The notes beneath the pieces are model-generated. The model worked only from the letters and a program-made list of their open reading frames with translations. It had not been told where the DNA came from and ran no database searches. Positions 17,444 to 26,593 of a stretch of 64,000 nucleotides of DNA are shown here, piece by piece. This stretch comes from Bin87 sp964347975. GTDB lineage: Bacteria; Chloroflexota; Dehalococcoidia; Lucifugimonadales; UBA3495. The DNA is taken from positions 81,802-145,801 of the forward strand of contig CAYGAY010000003.1 in NCBI GenBank assembly GCA_964347975.1, in the 5' to 3' direction. Position 1 is the first letter of the stretch, and each line of letters starts with the position of its first letter. The translations under genes were made by a program, and so were the position numbers.

Positions 17444-17620
17444 GTTTCCGTCCTTGTAGTCCTGGAAGAGAGTAGAGGCATAACCGATTGCCGGCGCAGC
17501 CATTATAGCGAGATTGCCGGGAGGCGGGATAGGGGGCAGGTCGGAATTGCCAGGCGCTCCCGGCGTGTGGTAGCGTTTCGTTCCAGGGAGTTGAAACACG
17601 AAGCGCAAAGGAGCCGTACA

Positions 17621-18616
17621 ATGGCAGAACTGGTATTGGGCCTGGCCTCTTCCCACAGCCCGCAATTGAGCACTCCCGCCGACGGATGGGCCGGCCGAGG
17701 GGAGCGGGACAAGGGACACGCCGAATTGATCGGCGCCGACGGCATCACCTCCAACTATGAGGACCTGCTGGCCCGCGCGGACACCGAGCGGATTGCCAAA
17801 GAAATCACCCCGGCCAAGTTCGAGCAGCGCCACCAGCAGAACCAGAAGGCCATTGCCCACCTGTCGAAAAAACTGTACGAAGCCAACCTGGACGTGCTGG
17901 TGATGGTGGGCGACGATCAGCACGAGTACCTGCTGGACGACAATATGCCGGCCTTCTGCGTCTATTGGGGCGACCAGGTGAAGGTTTCCGGGCACGAAGC
18001 CGGGCCTTCCACCGGCGGACAACTTCTAATCGGCTATAACACGGAGGATCAGCAGGCGCCCACCGATTCCACGCTGGGGCTGCACATCATCAACAGCTTG
18101 ATGGACGCCGAGTTCGACGTGGGCAGTTCCAAATACCTGGATCCCAGCCGGGGACGGGGGGAGCGGGGCGGCATCGGCCATGCCTTCGGGTATGTGTACA
18201 ACCGCCTGATGACCGACGGCATCATCCCGACGGTGCCGGTGATGCTCAACACCTACTACCCGCCCAACCAACCCACGCCCAAGCGGTGCTACAACCTGGG
18301 CCAGGCGCTGCGATCCGCCATCGAGTCGTGGCCCAGGGACATCCGGGTGGGCATCCTGGCGTCCGGCGGCCTGAGCCACTTCGTGGTGGACGAGGAGCTG
18401 GACCAGCAGGCGCTGGCGGGGATGCAGGCCAAGAGCGTTGAGCAGTTGATGGCTCTGCCGCGGGGGAAGATCAACTCCGGCAGCTCGGAAATCCGCAACT
18501 GGATCGTGGTGACCGGCGCCACCGAGCGCTTGGACATGGAGGTGGTGGATTACGTGCCTTGCTACCGCTCGCCGGCCGGCACGGGCTGCGCCATGGGGTT
18601 TGCTACCTGGGGGTAA
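17621..18616 (+). CDS. Class III extradiol ring-cleavage dioxygenase (LigB family)
   Basis: 331 residues of the LigB superfamily. The N-terminal iron ligand His12 is in LGLASSHSPQ; VMVGDDQHEY contributes the central segment; LASGGLSHFVVDEELD holds the later histidine and acidic residues. These non-haem Fe(II) enzymes open catechol or gallate rings. AAAGGAG precedes the ATG at 17621. The gene is divergent from the enoyl-CoA hydratase and convergent with the HpaB-type hydroxylase, so hydroxylation, ring opening and CoA-linked steps are clustered. Confidence 0.9.
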   Translation: MAELVLGLASSHSPQLSTPADGWAGRGERDKGHAELIGADGITSNYEDLLARADTERIAKEITPAKFEQRHQQNQKAIAHLSKKLYEANLDVLVMVGDDQHEYLLDDNMPAFCVYWGDQVKVSGHEAGPSTGGQLLIGYNTEDQQAPTDSTLGLHIINSLMDAEFDVGSSKYLDPSRGRGERGGIGHAFGYVYNRLMTDGIIPTVPVMLNTYYPPNQPTPKRCYNLGQALRSAIESWPRDIRVGILASGGLSHFVVDEELDQQALAGMQAKSVEQLMALPRGKINSGSSEIRNWIVVTGATERLDMEVVDYVPCYRSPAGTGCAMGFATWG

Positions 18617-18617
18617 G

Positions 18618-20105
18618 CTAGGACCGCAGCGGTTCTGCTATTAACGCCTTGATTCGCTCGGTGATGCCCGTCTGGTCGTAGTTGCGCAGGAGGTTGATAC
18701 GGTTGCGATTGGGGTCGCCGCCGTGCCAGTACTCGTAGATTTCCTGGCGCATGCCGAAGGATGACGCGGCGAGGTCGTGGGCCAGGCGGAAGAGGCGGGA
18801 CTTGTACTCCACGCCGACCCCCCGGCCCGTCATGTAACGGTCCAGGTAGGGGCGGAACTCCGGGTTGGCCAGGTCGGCTTCGCTGGGCTGCATGATCATG
18901 CCGGAGCCGGAGATTTCCCGCAGCAGTTCCACCATCCGCTGGGACGTTTGGGCAAAGTAAATATTCATCCCGGACGTTGACCCCAGGGACATGAGGCCAT
19001 TGTCGGCGGGATAGGCGTTGTGTTCCACGCCGTCCATGGCGTGGCGCCACATCTCGGTGTGCATCGCCATCTCGCCGAGCTTGGCCGAAACCTCCCGGTA
19101 CTCGATCACGCCGATGGCCTCGGCGATGAGCGTAGCGACGGCGGTCATCAGCTTCATCCGCTGGTGGATGCGGCACAGGTTCCCCCAACCCCGGAAGTTG
19201 GCCTCGGAACCCAGCCGTTGCAGCAGCGGGGCCGAATCGTAGAGCATGAAAATGCGATCCCATGGCACCAGCACATGGTCGAAGAACAGCATGGCGTCCT
19301 GTTCGTCGTACACTGCTCCGAGGGGATGGCCGTAGCTGCCCGGCCACTGGGAGACCGGCTCCCGGCAGAGTATTTTCAGGCCCGGCGTGTCGGTGGGTAT
19401 TGAAAAGGCCAGTATGAAACGAGGGTCGGAGCGGCGCATGAAGGTGGCAGACAAGGACACGTAGGTCTCGTTGCTGATGGGGGCGGCGGTAGCGAGTTGC
19501 TTGGCGCCGTGGACGATGACGCCATGGTTGGTTTCTTCCACCACGCGCAACGCAACTTCCGTTTCGCCATCAGCGCGAGTTTCGTTCTGCGGCTGCTGAC
19601 TGCGGTCAACCTGCGGGTCGCCCAGGGCGTGGGTCAGGAACAGGTCGTTCTCCATGCAGTAGCGATGGTATTTGACGATGTTCTCGGCGAAGTCGCACTT
19701 GGGGTGTTTCACCCGTCCCAGGGCGTCGCTGATGGCTACCAGGCTGATGATGTGGGGCGCGAGGATGTCGGGGCTGCGGCCGAGCTGTCCCCAGGACTCC
19801 TCGTTCCAGATTTCGCTGTTGCGCCGCTGTCTTTTCAGGTCTTCATGGCGGCGCGGCAAAAGCCACGACAGGCTGCAACGGTTGCCGGTTTCCGAAGAGA
19901 CGAAGGTCATCTCATCGCGGTAGGGTTCCGAGTGTTGCAGGTCGTAGATGCGGGCCAGCTCGTGAACCATGCCGGTCAGGGCCGGGTGGGTGGTCACATC
20001 GGCGACTTTCGCGCCGTCCAGCCATACTTCGCGGTTGTCGCGGAGACTCTCGATGTAACGGGCGCCGGTCATGGCGCCGGTGGCGGTTTCAACTTTCAAG
20101 GCCAT
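18618..20105 (-). CDS. 4-hydroxyphenylacetate 3-hydroxylase family protein (HpaB/PvcC-like FADH2-dependent oxygenase)
   Basis: 495 residues. Typical of the HpaB family are MTGARYIESLRDNREVWL at the start, then VALRVVEETNHGVIVHGAKQ, and the acyl-CoA dehydrogenase-like C-terminal half (FDHVLVPWDRIFMLYD). These oxygenases add an ortho hydroxyl to phenolics using FADH2 supplied by a separate reductase; none is adjacent. GGAGGG lies before the ATG at 20105. The stop is one base from the convergent LigB gene, and the amidohydrolase ends 20 bases upstream on the same strand, suggesting an operon. Confidence 0.9.
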   Translation of the reverse strand: MALKVETATGAMTGARYIESLRDNREVWLDGAKVADVTTHPALTGMVHELARIYDLQHSEPYRDEMTFVSSETGNRCSLSWLLPRRHEDLKRQRRNSEIWNEESWGQLGRSPDILAPHIISLVAISDALGRVKHPKCDFAENIVKYHRYCMENDLFLTHALGDPQVDRSQQPQNETRADGETEVALRVVEETNHGVIVHGAKQLATAAPISNETYVSLSATFMRRSDPRFILAFSIPTDTPGLKILCREPVSQWPGSYGHPLGAVYDEQDAMLFFDHVLVPWDRIFMLYDSAPLLQRLGSEANFRGWGNLCRIHQRMKLMTAVATLIAEAIGVIEYREVSAKLGEMAMHTEMWRHAMDGVEHNAYPADNGLMSLGSTSGMNIYFAQTSQRMVELLREISGSGMIMQPSEADLANPEFRPYLDRYMTGRGVGVEYKSRLFRLAHDLAASSFGMRQEIYEYWHGGDPNRNRINLLRNYDQTGITERIKALIAEPLRS

Positions 20106-20124
20106 GGAACCCTCCATGCCCGCG

Positions 20125-21660
20125 TCAGGTCCGGCTGTTGTACACGTAGTGGGGCGTTCCCATGGCCGGGGGACGGCTGCGGTAGAATTGCTCGACGTAG
20201 GGGGAAAGCCGGCTCGCCATGTGGCGAGTAGCGAGGGTTTCCGGCGCGATGGGTCGGGCCAGTTGCTCGCGGAGTTCCCGGGCCACGTCGGTCTTGCTGG
20301 CCCGGGTGTGCGCGCCATCCTGGAGCAGCACTTCCCCGTCCACGATTACGGCGGCGATGTCCCTGGACTTGGCCCGGCCCAGGACGACCTCCGCCGGAGG
20401 GGTGTCGGGTTCCAGGTAGGGATCTTCCAGGGCGTCCAGGCGTATCAGAACCATATCGGCCCGGCGGCCCGGCTCCAACGTTCCGATTTCGCCTCCGAAC
20501 CCGGTGGGCGCGGCGGCGTTGGCCGTGGCCATGGTCAGCACGTTCGCCACGGTGATGGCAGGTTCGCCGATGACGGGCGGCCGGTGCAGCTTGCTGACCA
20601 GGCGCATTTCCTGGAGCAGGTCATCGTCGTCGTTGATGGCGGTGCTGTCGGTGCCCATGGCTACGTTGACGCCCCGGGCCAGCATGGGGTTGACCGGGGC
20701 GATGCCGTTCTTGAGGCGCAGGTTGGAGCTGGCGTTGTGGCAAACCGTCGCCCCGGCGTCGGCCAGCAGGTCGATATCGTGGTCGGTAAGCCAAACAGCG
20801 TGGGCGAAAGACACCTCCGGCCCCAGAAACTCCAGGTCCAGCAAGTGCTCCACCGGGGTCTTGCCCCAGGCGCGGATGCCGTAGTCCTTCTGGTAGGGGC
20901 TTTCCACCAGGTGCATGTGGATGCCGGTTTGATGGTTGGCCGCCTGTTCCTTGCAGCGCAGCAGGAATTCGTCCGAGTTCCATTGCACGTTGGCGGGACT
21001 CAGCAGCACCCGAACCTTGCCCGATTCGTGGTTGTGGTACTGGCGGTAGGCTTCATCAAAGAAAGCAAAGTAGTCGTCATCGCTCATGTGAGCAACGGAC
21101 AGGTAGCGGCGCACATCGTCGGCCAGGTCGGCCGGGAGGCCGGCCAGGAATTGATCATCGCCGGCATAGACCACCCGGTTCCGGTTGCGCAGGTAGCTGG
21201 AGAAGGCCACCCGCATTCCGGCGTCCAGGAAGCCGCGCAGCACGGCGTCCACATCCTCTTGCAAAGTAGCCGCCGCCGTCTGCGGATGGTTGTACATGAC
21301 GGTGGTGGTACCGGACTCCAGCATATTCAGGGCGGTGTACAGGGTCATCAGGTAGTGGTCGTAAGGGCGGCGGCCCCAGCCGGCGAGGATCCATACCTCC
21401 AGGCAGTCGTCGCAGGTGCCCATCTGGAGCGTCGTAACGCCGCGCCCATGGTGGTGGGAGTTGACGAGACCAGGAATGATGGCGTAATCGATACCGCCGA
21501 GTTGCGTGTCGGGGGCGTATTTCTCCCGGAGCGCCTGGTACGGGCCAACTGCCTTGATGACGCCATCTTCCTGATACACCGCTGCATCGTAATGGCTGGC
21601 CATGGAGCCGGAGCCGTCGGCGGTGAGGACATGCTTGCCGCGAATCAGTGAGGAAGCCAT
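20125..21660 (-). CDS. Amidohydrolase family protein (TrzA/cytosine deaminase-like)
   Basis: 511 residues of the metal-dependent amidohydrolase superfamily. Metal ligands are visible as NSHHHGRG, then HMHLVES, FAHAVWLTD and the Asp in AMGTDSTAIND. This arrangement is that of chlorohydrolases and aminohydrolases of the TrzA/AtzB/guanine deaminase group. Substrate unknown, perhaps an N-heterocycle. It begins 12 bases after the polysaccharide-deacetylase-like gene and is followed at 20 bases by the HpaB-type gene, so all belong to one minus-strand operon. Confidence 0.9.
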   Translation of the reverse strand: MASSLIRGKHVLTADGSGSMASHYDAAVYQEDGVIKAVGPYQALREKYAPDTQLGGIDYAIIPGLVNSHHHGRGVTTLQMGTCDDCLEVWILAGWGRRPYDHYLMTLYTALNMLESGTTTVMYNHPQTAAATLQEDVDAVLRGFLDAGMRVAFSSYLRNRNRVVYAGDDQFLAGLPADLADDVRRYLSVAHMSDDDYFAFFDEAYRQYHNHESGKVRVLLSPANVQWNSDEFLLRCKEQAANHQTGIHMHLVESPYQKDYGIRAWGKTPVEHLLDLEFLGPEVSFAHAVWLTDHDIDLLADAGATVCHNASSNLRLKNGIAPVNPMLARGVNVAMGTDSTAINDDDDLLQEMRLVSKLHRPPVIGEPAITVANVLTMATANAAAPTGFGGEIGTLEPGRRADMVLIRLDALEDPYLEPDTPPAEVVLGRAKSRDIAAVIVDGEVLLQDGAHTRASKTDVARELREQLARPIAPETLATRHMASRLSPYVEQFYRSRPPAMGTPHYVYNSRT

Positions 21661-21672
21661 GGATTCACCCCG

Positions 21673-22584
21673 TCAATCGGTTTGGGATTGGTACCAATCA
21701 ATAATTTCCGACCCGGTGGCCGGCCAGACGCCGCCCTGCTCCATCATGTACGCCAGCGCGTCGTCCACTGCGCCGACGCGGAAGGGTTGCCCCACCAGCC
21801 AGGGATGCCAGTTCAAGGCCATCAATCGCCCGTTGGCCTCCCCATCCTGACGCAGGACGTCGAAGGACTCCATCAACCGGCGCTGGTAATCGTCCACGGT
21901 AACCTTGCGCTGGGCCAGGGACGCTACGTCGTCTAGCTCGTATAGCAATGGCAATGCGAAGAAAGGCTCATTCCCGGCGGTCATGGGGAAGGGCTGCTCG
22001 TCGTTGGCCCAGTCGCAGACGTAACGCAGGCCGGCCTCGGCGAGCAGTTGCGGGGTGCGTTCCGACTCTCCGTATTCCGGCCCCAACCAACCTTGCGGGG
22101 ACACCCCGGTCGCCTGAGTCAGGGCGTCGATAGACGCGCGGATGTACTCCCGTTCTTCATTCTCTGACATATTGCCGGAAATCATCCGGCTGACGGAGAT
22201 GCCGTGGCCGATGATTTCGCAACCCCGGTCCAAGCAGTGCCGCACCAGGAACGGGTAGTTCTCAGCGGTGATGGCGTCCATGGCGATGGTCGCGGTGATG
22301 CCGTGCTTCTCCAGCGTGTCCAGCAGGCGAAAGATGCCCACCCGGTGCCCGTATTCCCGGTGGGACAAGCGGGCATAGTCGGGGAAGGCCCGGGGCGCGG
22401 AAGCGCCGGCCAAGTTCGCCACCACGAAACTTCCCTCGGGCGCCTGCCATTCCATGTGCTCCAACACCAGGATTACGCATAGGGCCACCCGCGCGTCATT
22501 GGGCCAGCGCAAGGCGGGGCGGCTAATGATGGGCGACCAGTCGTGATGGGGGTGGTCCATGCCGAAGGCGCGTTGGGCGGGCAT
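21673..22584 (-). CDS. Polysaccharide deacetylase family protein (PuuE-like), copy 2
   Basis: 303 residues, NodB-type fold. RPALRWPNDARVALCVIL begins the barrel; CEIIGHGISVSRM carries a metal histidine; LNWHPWLVGQPFR carries the HPxxxG motif. The PuuE-like branch includes allantoinases and amide hydrolases acting on small molecules rather than glycans, and the neighbouring amidohydrolase supports a role with cyclic amides. AGGAG lies 12 bases before the ATG. It is a diverged paralogue of the gene immediately upstream. Confidence 0.85.
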   Translation of the reverse strand: MPAQRAFGMDHPHHDWSPIISRPALRWPNDARVALCVILVLEHMEWQAPEGSFVVANLAGASAPRAFPDYARLSHREYGHRVGIFRLLDTLEKHGITATIAMDAITAENYPFLVRHCLDRGCEIIGHGISVSRMISGNMSENEEREYIRASIDALTQATGVSPQGWLGPEYGESERTPQLLAEAGLRYVCDWANDEQPFPMTAGNEPFFALPLLYELDDVASLAQRKVTVDDYQRRLMESFDVLRQDGEANGRLMALNWHPWLVGQPFRVGAVDDALAYMMEQGGVWPATGSEIIDWYQSQTD

Positions 22585-22629
22585 ATTGCTAATGCTCCTG
22601 AGCGGTTGGGCGAGTTGATTACGAGCCAG

Positions 22630-23544
22630 CTAAGGGGTGAATCTCTGGGCGTGGGCCATCGCCTGGTCGTAGTAGTTGGCGATGTAATACTCGGCGATTT
22701 CGTCGGCGGTGGTCTGCCAGACGCCGTCGTGGGCCATGATATAGCCGAGCACGTCGTCCAGGCGCCTGATGCGGTGCGGCTGACCAATCAGGAACGGATG
22801 CAGGGCGATGCACATGACGCGGCCGCTCTCGGCTCCTTCTGCATAGAGGCGGTCGAACTGGCGCTTGCAGATGTCGGCGAAGTATTCGGCGGTGTAGTGA
22901 TTGTCGCGCAGCACTGACGAGTCGTTCAGCTCGATGGAGTAGGGCACGGACACCAGTTTGCCGCCCTTGGTAACCTTGATGGGAGTGGGCTGGTCATCGT
23001 GGAACCAGTCGGTGTGATAGATCAAGCCGGCTTCGGCCATGAGGTCGGGAGTGCTGACGCTGCCGGAAATGGCCGGGCCAAGCATCCCCTTGAGCTGCTT
23101 GCCGGTGTGCCGTTTCAGGGTGTCGATGCAGTCCCGGTAGAACTCGCGCTCCTCATCCTCGGTGCAGGTGTACAGGTAGCGGGTGTTGTAGATGCCGTGG
23201 CTCATGAAGTCGTAGTCCCGCTCCACCATGGCCTCGGCAATTTCCGGGAAGTGTTCCAGCACTGCCAGGTTCAGCGAGATGCAGCAGCGGATGCCGTGCT
23301 TGTCCAGCGGTTCGAGCATCCGCCAAAATCCGACGCGGTTGCCGTAGTCCCGGTAGGTGTACTGCTGCACGTCGGGATACGGAGTTCGCGGCCAGGGGTC
23401 GCGCACGCCCTCGTTGACAGGCAGGTATTCATAGTGTTCGACGTTGGGCGAGATCCAGAGGGCCACCCGGGCGTCGTTGGGCCACTTGATCACCGGGCGG
23501 TCGATGATGGGCAGGTAGTCGATGCGGTCGGGCGGCAGCGCCAT
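22630..23544 (-). CDS. Polysaccharide deacetylase family protein (PuuE-like), copy 1
   Basis: 304 residues, paralogous to the next gene. It shows RPVIKWPNDARVALWISPN, YDFMSHGIYNTRYL (metal histidine) and ALHPFLIGQPHR. The two copies share order and length but differ in many residues, so duplication is old or they act on different substrates, possibly as a heteromer. AAGGAG precedes the ATG at 23544. A palindromic repeat separates it from the epimerase gene upstream. Confidence 0.85.
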   Translation of the reverse strand: MALPPDRIDYLPIIDRPVIKWPNDARVALWISPNVEHYEYLPVNEGVRDPWPRTPYPDVQQYTYRDYGNRVGFWRMLEPLDKHGIRCCISLNLAVLEHFPEIAEAMVERDYDFMSHGIYNTRYLYTCTEDEEREFYRDCIDTLKRHTGKQLKGMLGPAISGSVSTPDLMAEAGLIYHTDWFHDDQPTPIKVTKGGKLVSVPYSIELNDSSVLRDNHYTAEYFADICKRQFDRLYAEGAESGRVMCIALHPFLIGQPHRIRRLDDVLGYIMAHDGVWQTTADEIAEYYIANYYDQAMAHAQRFTP

Positions 23545-23569
23545 GATGCTTCGCTCCTTCGGCTTTCTG

Positions 23570-23590
23570 GATTCCCGCTTTCGCGGGAGT
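23570..23590. repeat. Extragenic palindrome (TTCCCGC...GCGGGA type)
   Basis: A hairpin with arms TCCCGC/GCGGGA inside a CTGGATTCCCGC...GGGAGTGACGG context, one of the common genomic short repeats. A sister element with related sequence is at 29031-29058. Confidence 0.6.
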
Positions 23591-23614
23591 GACGGAATGA
23601 AATGCTGGCTGCGG

Positions 23615-24595
23615 CTAATCCAGGAACCCTGATTCGCGCCGCCATTGCACGTAGTCGGTCAGGCCGGCGGCCAGGTCGTACTGGGGCGTCCATCCCAAAT
23701 CGTGCCACAATCGGTAGCCGGATAGCGGCCCACGGGTCGGTCCGAGGGATGAGATGGCCGGCTGCGCCCTGGCGGGTTCCACCAGCCGGGTTTCGGGGAA
23801 CAGCTCCGCCAGCGTTCGCTGTATCTCGGCGCCGGTTACGGATACGCCGTTGGTGATGTTGTAGAGGTCGTGGGGCAACTCCGGCGCGTCAACAACCGTT
23901 GCAATCGCCAATCCGGTGTCCACAACGTAGGTGTAGTCCCGGCCGTAGTCGGTGGTGTCGATCTCAATGGGTTCGCCGCGGAGCAGCTGACCGGTCCATT
24001 GGCAGGGTGTGGACATGTTGTCGCGGTGGCCGGTGACCCGCTCCATGGGGCCGTAGGGAGTGCTGACGCGCAAGCTGGCGGCGCTGAACCCGTGCAGTTC
24101 ACCGTAGCGGCGCGTCAACTGCTCGCTGGCCAGCTTGGTGATGCCGTACAGGTTGCCCGGGCGGGGATGGTCGTCCTCGTTATAGGTTTGGTCGGGGTCG
24201 CGGGACAAGCCGTAGGCAGCGCCGGAGCTGATGTACACGAACCGCTCCACGCCGGCCAGCCGGGCGAACTCCAGCAGGTTGCCAGTTCCGGCGAGGTTAA
24301 TGTCCAGGATGTCCTTGCTGCGGGCGGTTTCACGGTCGGTCCGGTTGACGGTGAACACGGCGGCGTGGACCACCTTGTCGATGGAGTGGGCCTTCCGCAG
24401 CGCGTTCAAACCGGCAACGTCCAGAATGTCGCCGGTGACGAACGTTACGCGGGAAGTCAGTTCGCCCAGAAATCCCGTCACCAGAGCGTCGGCAGGCAGC
24501 ACGTCCAGGCTCACCACCTCGTGCCCCCGCGCCGCCAGTTCTTTCACGATGTTGGCGCCGACAAAGCCAACGCCGCCAGTTACCAGCGTTGCCAT
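23615..24595 (-). CDS. NAD-dependent epimerase/dehydratase family protein
   Basis: 326 residues, extended SDR. VTGGVGFVGANIV is the NAD-binding glycine motif, GDILDV follows, SSGAAYGLSRD carries the serine, and NLYGITKLASEQ gives the Tyr-x3-Lys pair. It resembles UDP-sugar epimerases, but the segment DYGRDYTYVVDTGLAI is also seen in D-erythronate-type dehydrogenases. GGGAGGAACG precedes the ATG. It is the most upstream gene of the minus-strand cluster that runs to HpaB. Confidence 0.88.
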   Translation of the reverse strand: MATLVTGGVGFVGANIVKELAARGHEVVSLDVLPADALVTGFLGELTSRVTFVTGDILDVAGLNALRKAHSIDKVVHAAVFTVNRTDRETARSKDILDINLAGTGNLLEFARLAGVERFVYISSGAAYGLSRDPDQTYNEDDHPRPGNLYGITKLASEQLTRRYGELHGFSAASLRVSTPYGPMERVTGHRDNMSTPCQWTGQLLRGEPIEIDTTDYGRDYTYVVDTGLAIATVVDAPELPHDLYNITNGVSVTGAEIQRTLAELFPETRLVEPARAQPAISSLGPTRGPLSGYRLWHDLGWTPQYDLAAGLTDYVQWRRESGFLD

Positions 24596-24821
24596 TCCGT
24601 ACGTTCCTCCCTGAGATGATGTTCAACCCAAGCGGCGCCAGTATGCGCCCGTTAACGGGTGAATTCAACCCGGCGCGCGCGGGTGCGTTCTCTCCCGGAA
24701 AATCGCCGGAAACGGGATTTTCAAGATTACGAGATTTGCAGGGTTATGGAACAATCCTGCAAATCCTAAAATCCTCCGAATCCCGATAGGACTTACGCAG
24801 TTGAGAGCCTTTGCTTCCGTC

Positions 24822-24861
24822 ATTGTACGGAATGGGCGCGTATTGTACGGAATGGGCGCGT
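24822..24861. repeat. 20-bp perfect tandem duplication
   Basis: ATTGTACGGAATGGGCGCGT is present twice head to tail. Confidence 0.9.
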
Positions 24862-24920
24862 GAGGAACGTCATTTGCTTGCGCGGCCCCGGAACCCCGTA
24901 TATCATTGCGCTGAATCCAT

Positions 24921-24950
24921 TGCCATGGGCCCCCTTGCCATGGGCCCCTT
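24921..24950. repeat. 15-bp near-perfect tandem duplication
   Basis: TGCCATGGGCCCCCT is followed by TGCCATGGGCCCCTT, one mismatch. Confidence 0.85.
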
Positions 24951-24984
24951 CTCACGGGGCGTCAGCAAAAGGAGCGTTGCTAAT

Positions 24985-26535
24985 ATGAAGTATGATTATA
25001 TCGTGATTGGCGCCGGTTCGGCCGGCTCCATTATCGCCAGTCGGCTCACCGAGGACCACAGCAAGCACGTGCTGCTCATCGAGGCTGGCCCGGACTATCC
25101 GGAGTTTGAGCACCTGCCGGAAGAGGTCAAGTTCGGCTACAACACCGAAATCGACATCATGGTCAGCGACCACAACTGGCAGTTCGTCGGCAAGGGCACG
25201 GACACCTCGCCGGAGATGATGGTGCCCCGGGGCAAGGTAACGGGCGGTTCCAGCGCGATCAACGGACAGGTGTTCCTGCGCGGCGTGCCCGAGGACTACG
25301 ACGGCTGGGCGGCTGAGGGCAACGATGAATGGTCCTACACCAAGCTGCTGCCCATCTTCCGCCGCATCGAGACCGACACGGACTACGGCAATGACGACTT
25401 CCACGGCGGCGATGGCCCTATTGTAATGCACCGCTTCGCCCGGGAGACCTGGCTGCCCGCCCAGAACGCCTTCAGCGCGGCCTGCGTGGCCGCCGGCTTC
25501 CCCGAAACCTGGGACCATAATCATCCCGATTCTTACGGCGTTGGCCCAACTCCTTTCAATAACCCCAACGGCATCCGGATGAGCACCAACCTGGGTTACC
25601 TCTCGGAATCGCGGCACCGGCTGAACCTGACGATCAAGGCCAACTGCCACGTTCATCGCATCCTGTTCGACGGCAACAAGGCGGTGGGCGTTCAGCTGGA
25701 ATCGGGCGGCGAGACCTTCGTGGCCGAAGCCGATGAGATTGTCCTGAGCAGCGGAGCCATCGGTTCGCCCCACATTCTGATGCTGTCGGGCGTCGGTCCG
25801 GCGGACCACCTGCGCGAGATGGGCATTCCCGTGGTGCACGACTCTCCCGGCGTCGGGCAGAACCTGCGCGACCATCCCACCGTCTGGTGCACCTGGCGCA
25901 CCAAGCCTGAGGTTGAGCTGGACGGGCTGGCCCCGCGCTCCCAGCTTTGCTTGCGTTACACCGCGCCCGGTTCGGACCTGCGCAACGACATGAAGATCAG
26001 CATGCAGTCCTTCGCCACCGAGCGCATCAACCGGGGCGGCGACCGCATGGAGCCCCTGGGTGTACGCATGAGCACCGGTATCCAACTGGCCGCCGGCGCC
26101 GGGCATATGCGATTGCAGTCCACCGACCCCTACCAGCAGCCCTTCCTGGACTACAACTACCTCCAGGAAGAGTTCGACCTGGTGCGGCTGCGGGATTCCG
26201 TGCGCTTGTGCCTGGAATTGGCAGAGCATCCTGAATTCCAGGCCCTGATCCAGGAACGCATCGAGCCGCCGGCCGAATCGGAGACCGACGACGCCGTGCT
26301 GGACGCCTGGATCGCCCGGGAGGTGACCACATCCCAGCACATATCGGGCACATGCAAGATGGGGCCGGACAGCGACCCGATGGCGGTGGTGGACCAATTC
26401 GGCAGGGTCAAAGGCATCCAAAACCTGCGCGTCGCCGACGCCAGCGTGATGCCGGACTGCATCCGCGCCAACACCAACGTATCGTCCATGACTATCGGCG
26501 AAAAGGTCGCCGAGTTCATCAAGGAAGGACGCTAG
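24985..26535 (+). CDS. GMC family oxidoreductase (choline dehydrogenase-like)
   Basis: 516 residues. The FAD-binding IVIGAGSAGSIIASRL opens the protein; GKVTGGSSAINGQVFLRG is GMC signature 1 and SSGAIGSPHILMLSG is signature 2. The C-terminal catalytic region has TSQHISGTCKMG (His) and CIRANTNVSSMTIGEK (Asn in place of the usual second catalytic His/Asn). It oxidises an alcohol to an aldehyde with FAD. The ATG at 24985 has AAAGGAG ten bases upstream; the longer frame covers the repeat region. Confidence 0.93.
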   Translation: MKYDYIVIGAGSAGSIIASRLTEDHSKHVLLIEAGPDYPEFEHLPEEVKFGYNTEIDIMVSDHNWQFVGKGTDTSPEMMVPRGKVTGGSSAINGQVFLRGVPEDYDGWAAEGNDEWSYTKLLPIFRRIETDTDYGNDDFHGGDGPIVMHRFARETWLPAQNAFSAACVAAGFPETWDHNHPDSYGVGPTPFNNPNGIRMSTNLGYLSESRHRLNLTIKANCHVHRILFDGNKAVGVQLESGGETFVAEADEIVLSSGAIGSPHILMLSGVGPADHLREMGIPVVHDSPGVGQNLRDHPTVWCTWRTKPEVELDGLAPRSQLCLRYTAPGSDLRNDMKISMQSFATERINRGGDRMEPLGVRMSTGIQLAAGAGHMRLQSTDPYQQPFLDYNYLQEEFDLVRLRDSVRLCLELAEHPEFQALIQERIEPPAESETDDAVLDAWIAREVTTSQHISGTCKMGPDSDPMAVVDQFGRVKGIQNLRVADASVMPDCIRANTNVSSMTIGEKVAEFIKEGR

Positions 26536-26593
26536 CATCAGTGCCGGGGCGGGTTTGAAACCCGCCCCGACGCTCTTCAAACAGGACTTTACG

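Larger units (their letters stand above)
24596..24984. other. Intergenic region with several short repeats
   Basis: These 389 bases hold no gene. From left to right I see a repeat-like stretch at about 24718-24783 (GATTTGCAGG and its inverse CCTGCAAATC), a GGACTTACGCAG at 24789-24800 similar to ends of some IS-related elements, a perfect 20-bp tandem duplication at 24822-24861 and a near-perfect 15-bp tandem duplication at 24921-24950. The promoters of the divergent epimerase and GMC genes must lie here, but none is convincing. Confidence 0.6.

Noticed and set aside
20071..21651. A 526-codon plus-strand open frame opposite the TrzA-like amidohydrolase
   Set aside because: The minus strand carries the metal-ligand motifs; the plus frame is Gly/Val/His-rich noise.
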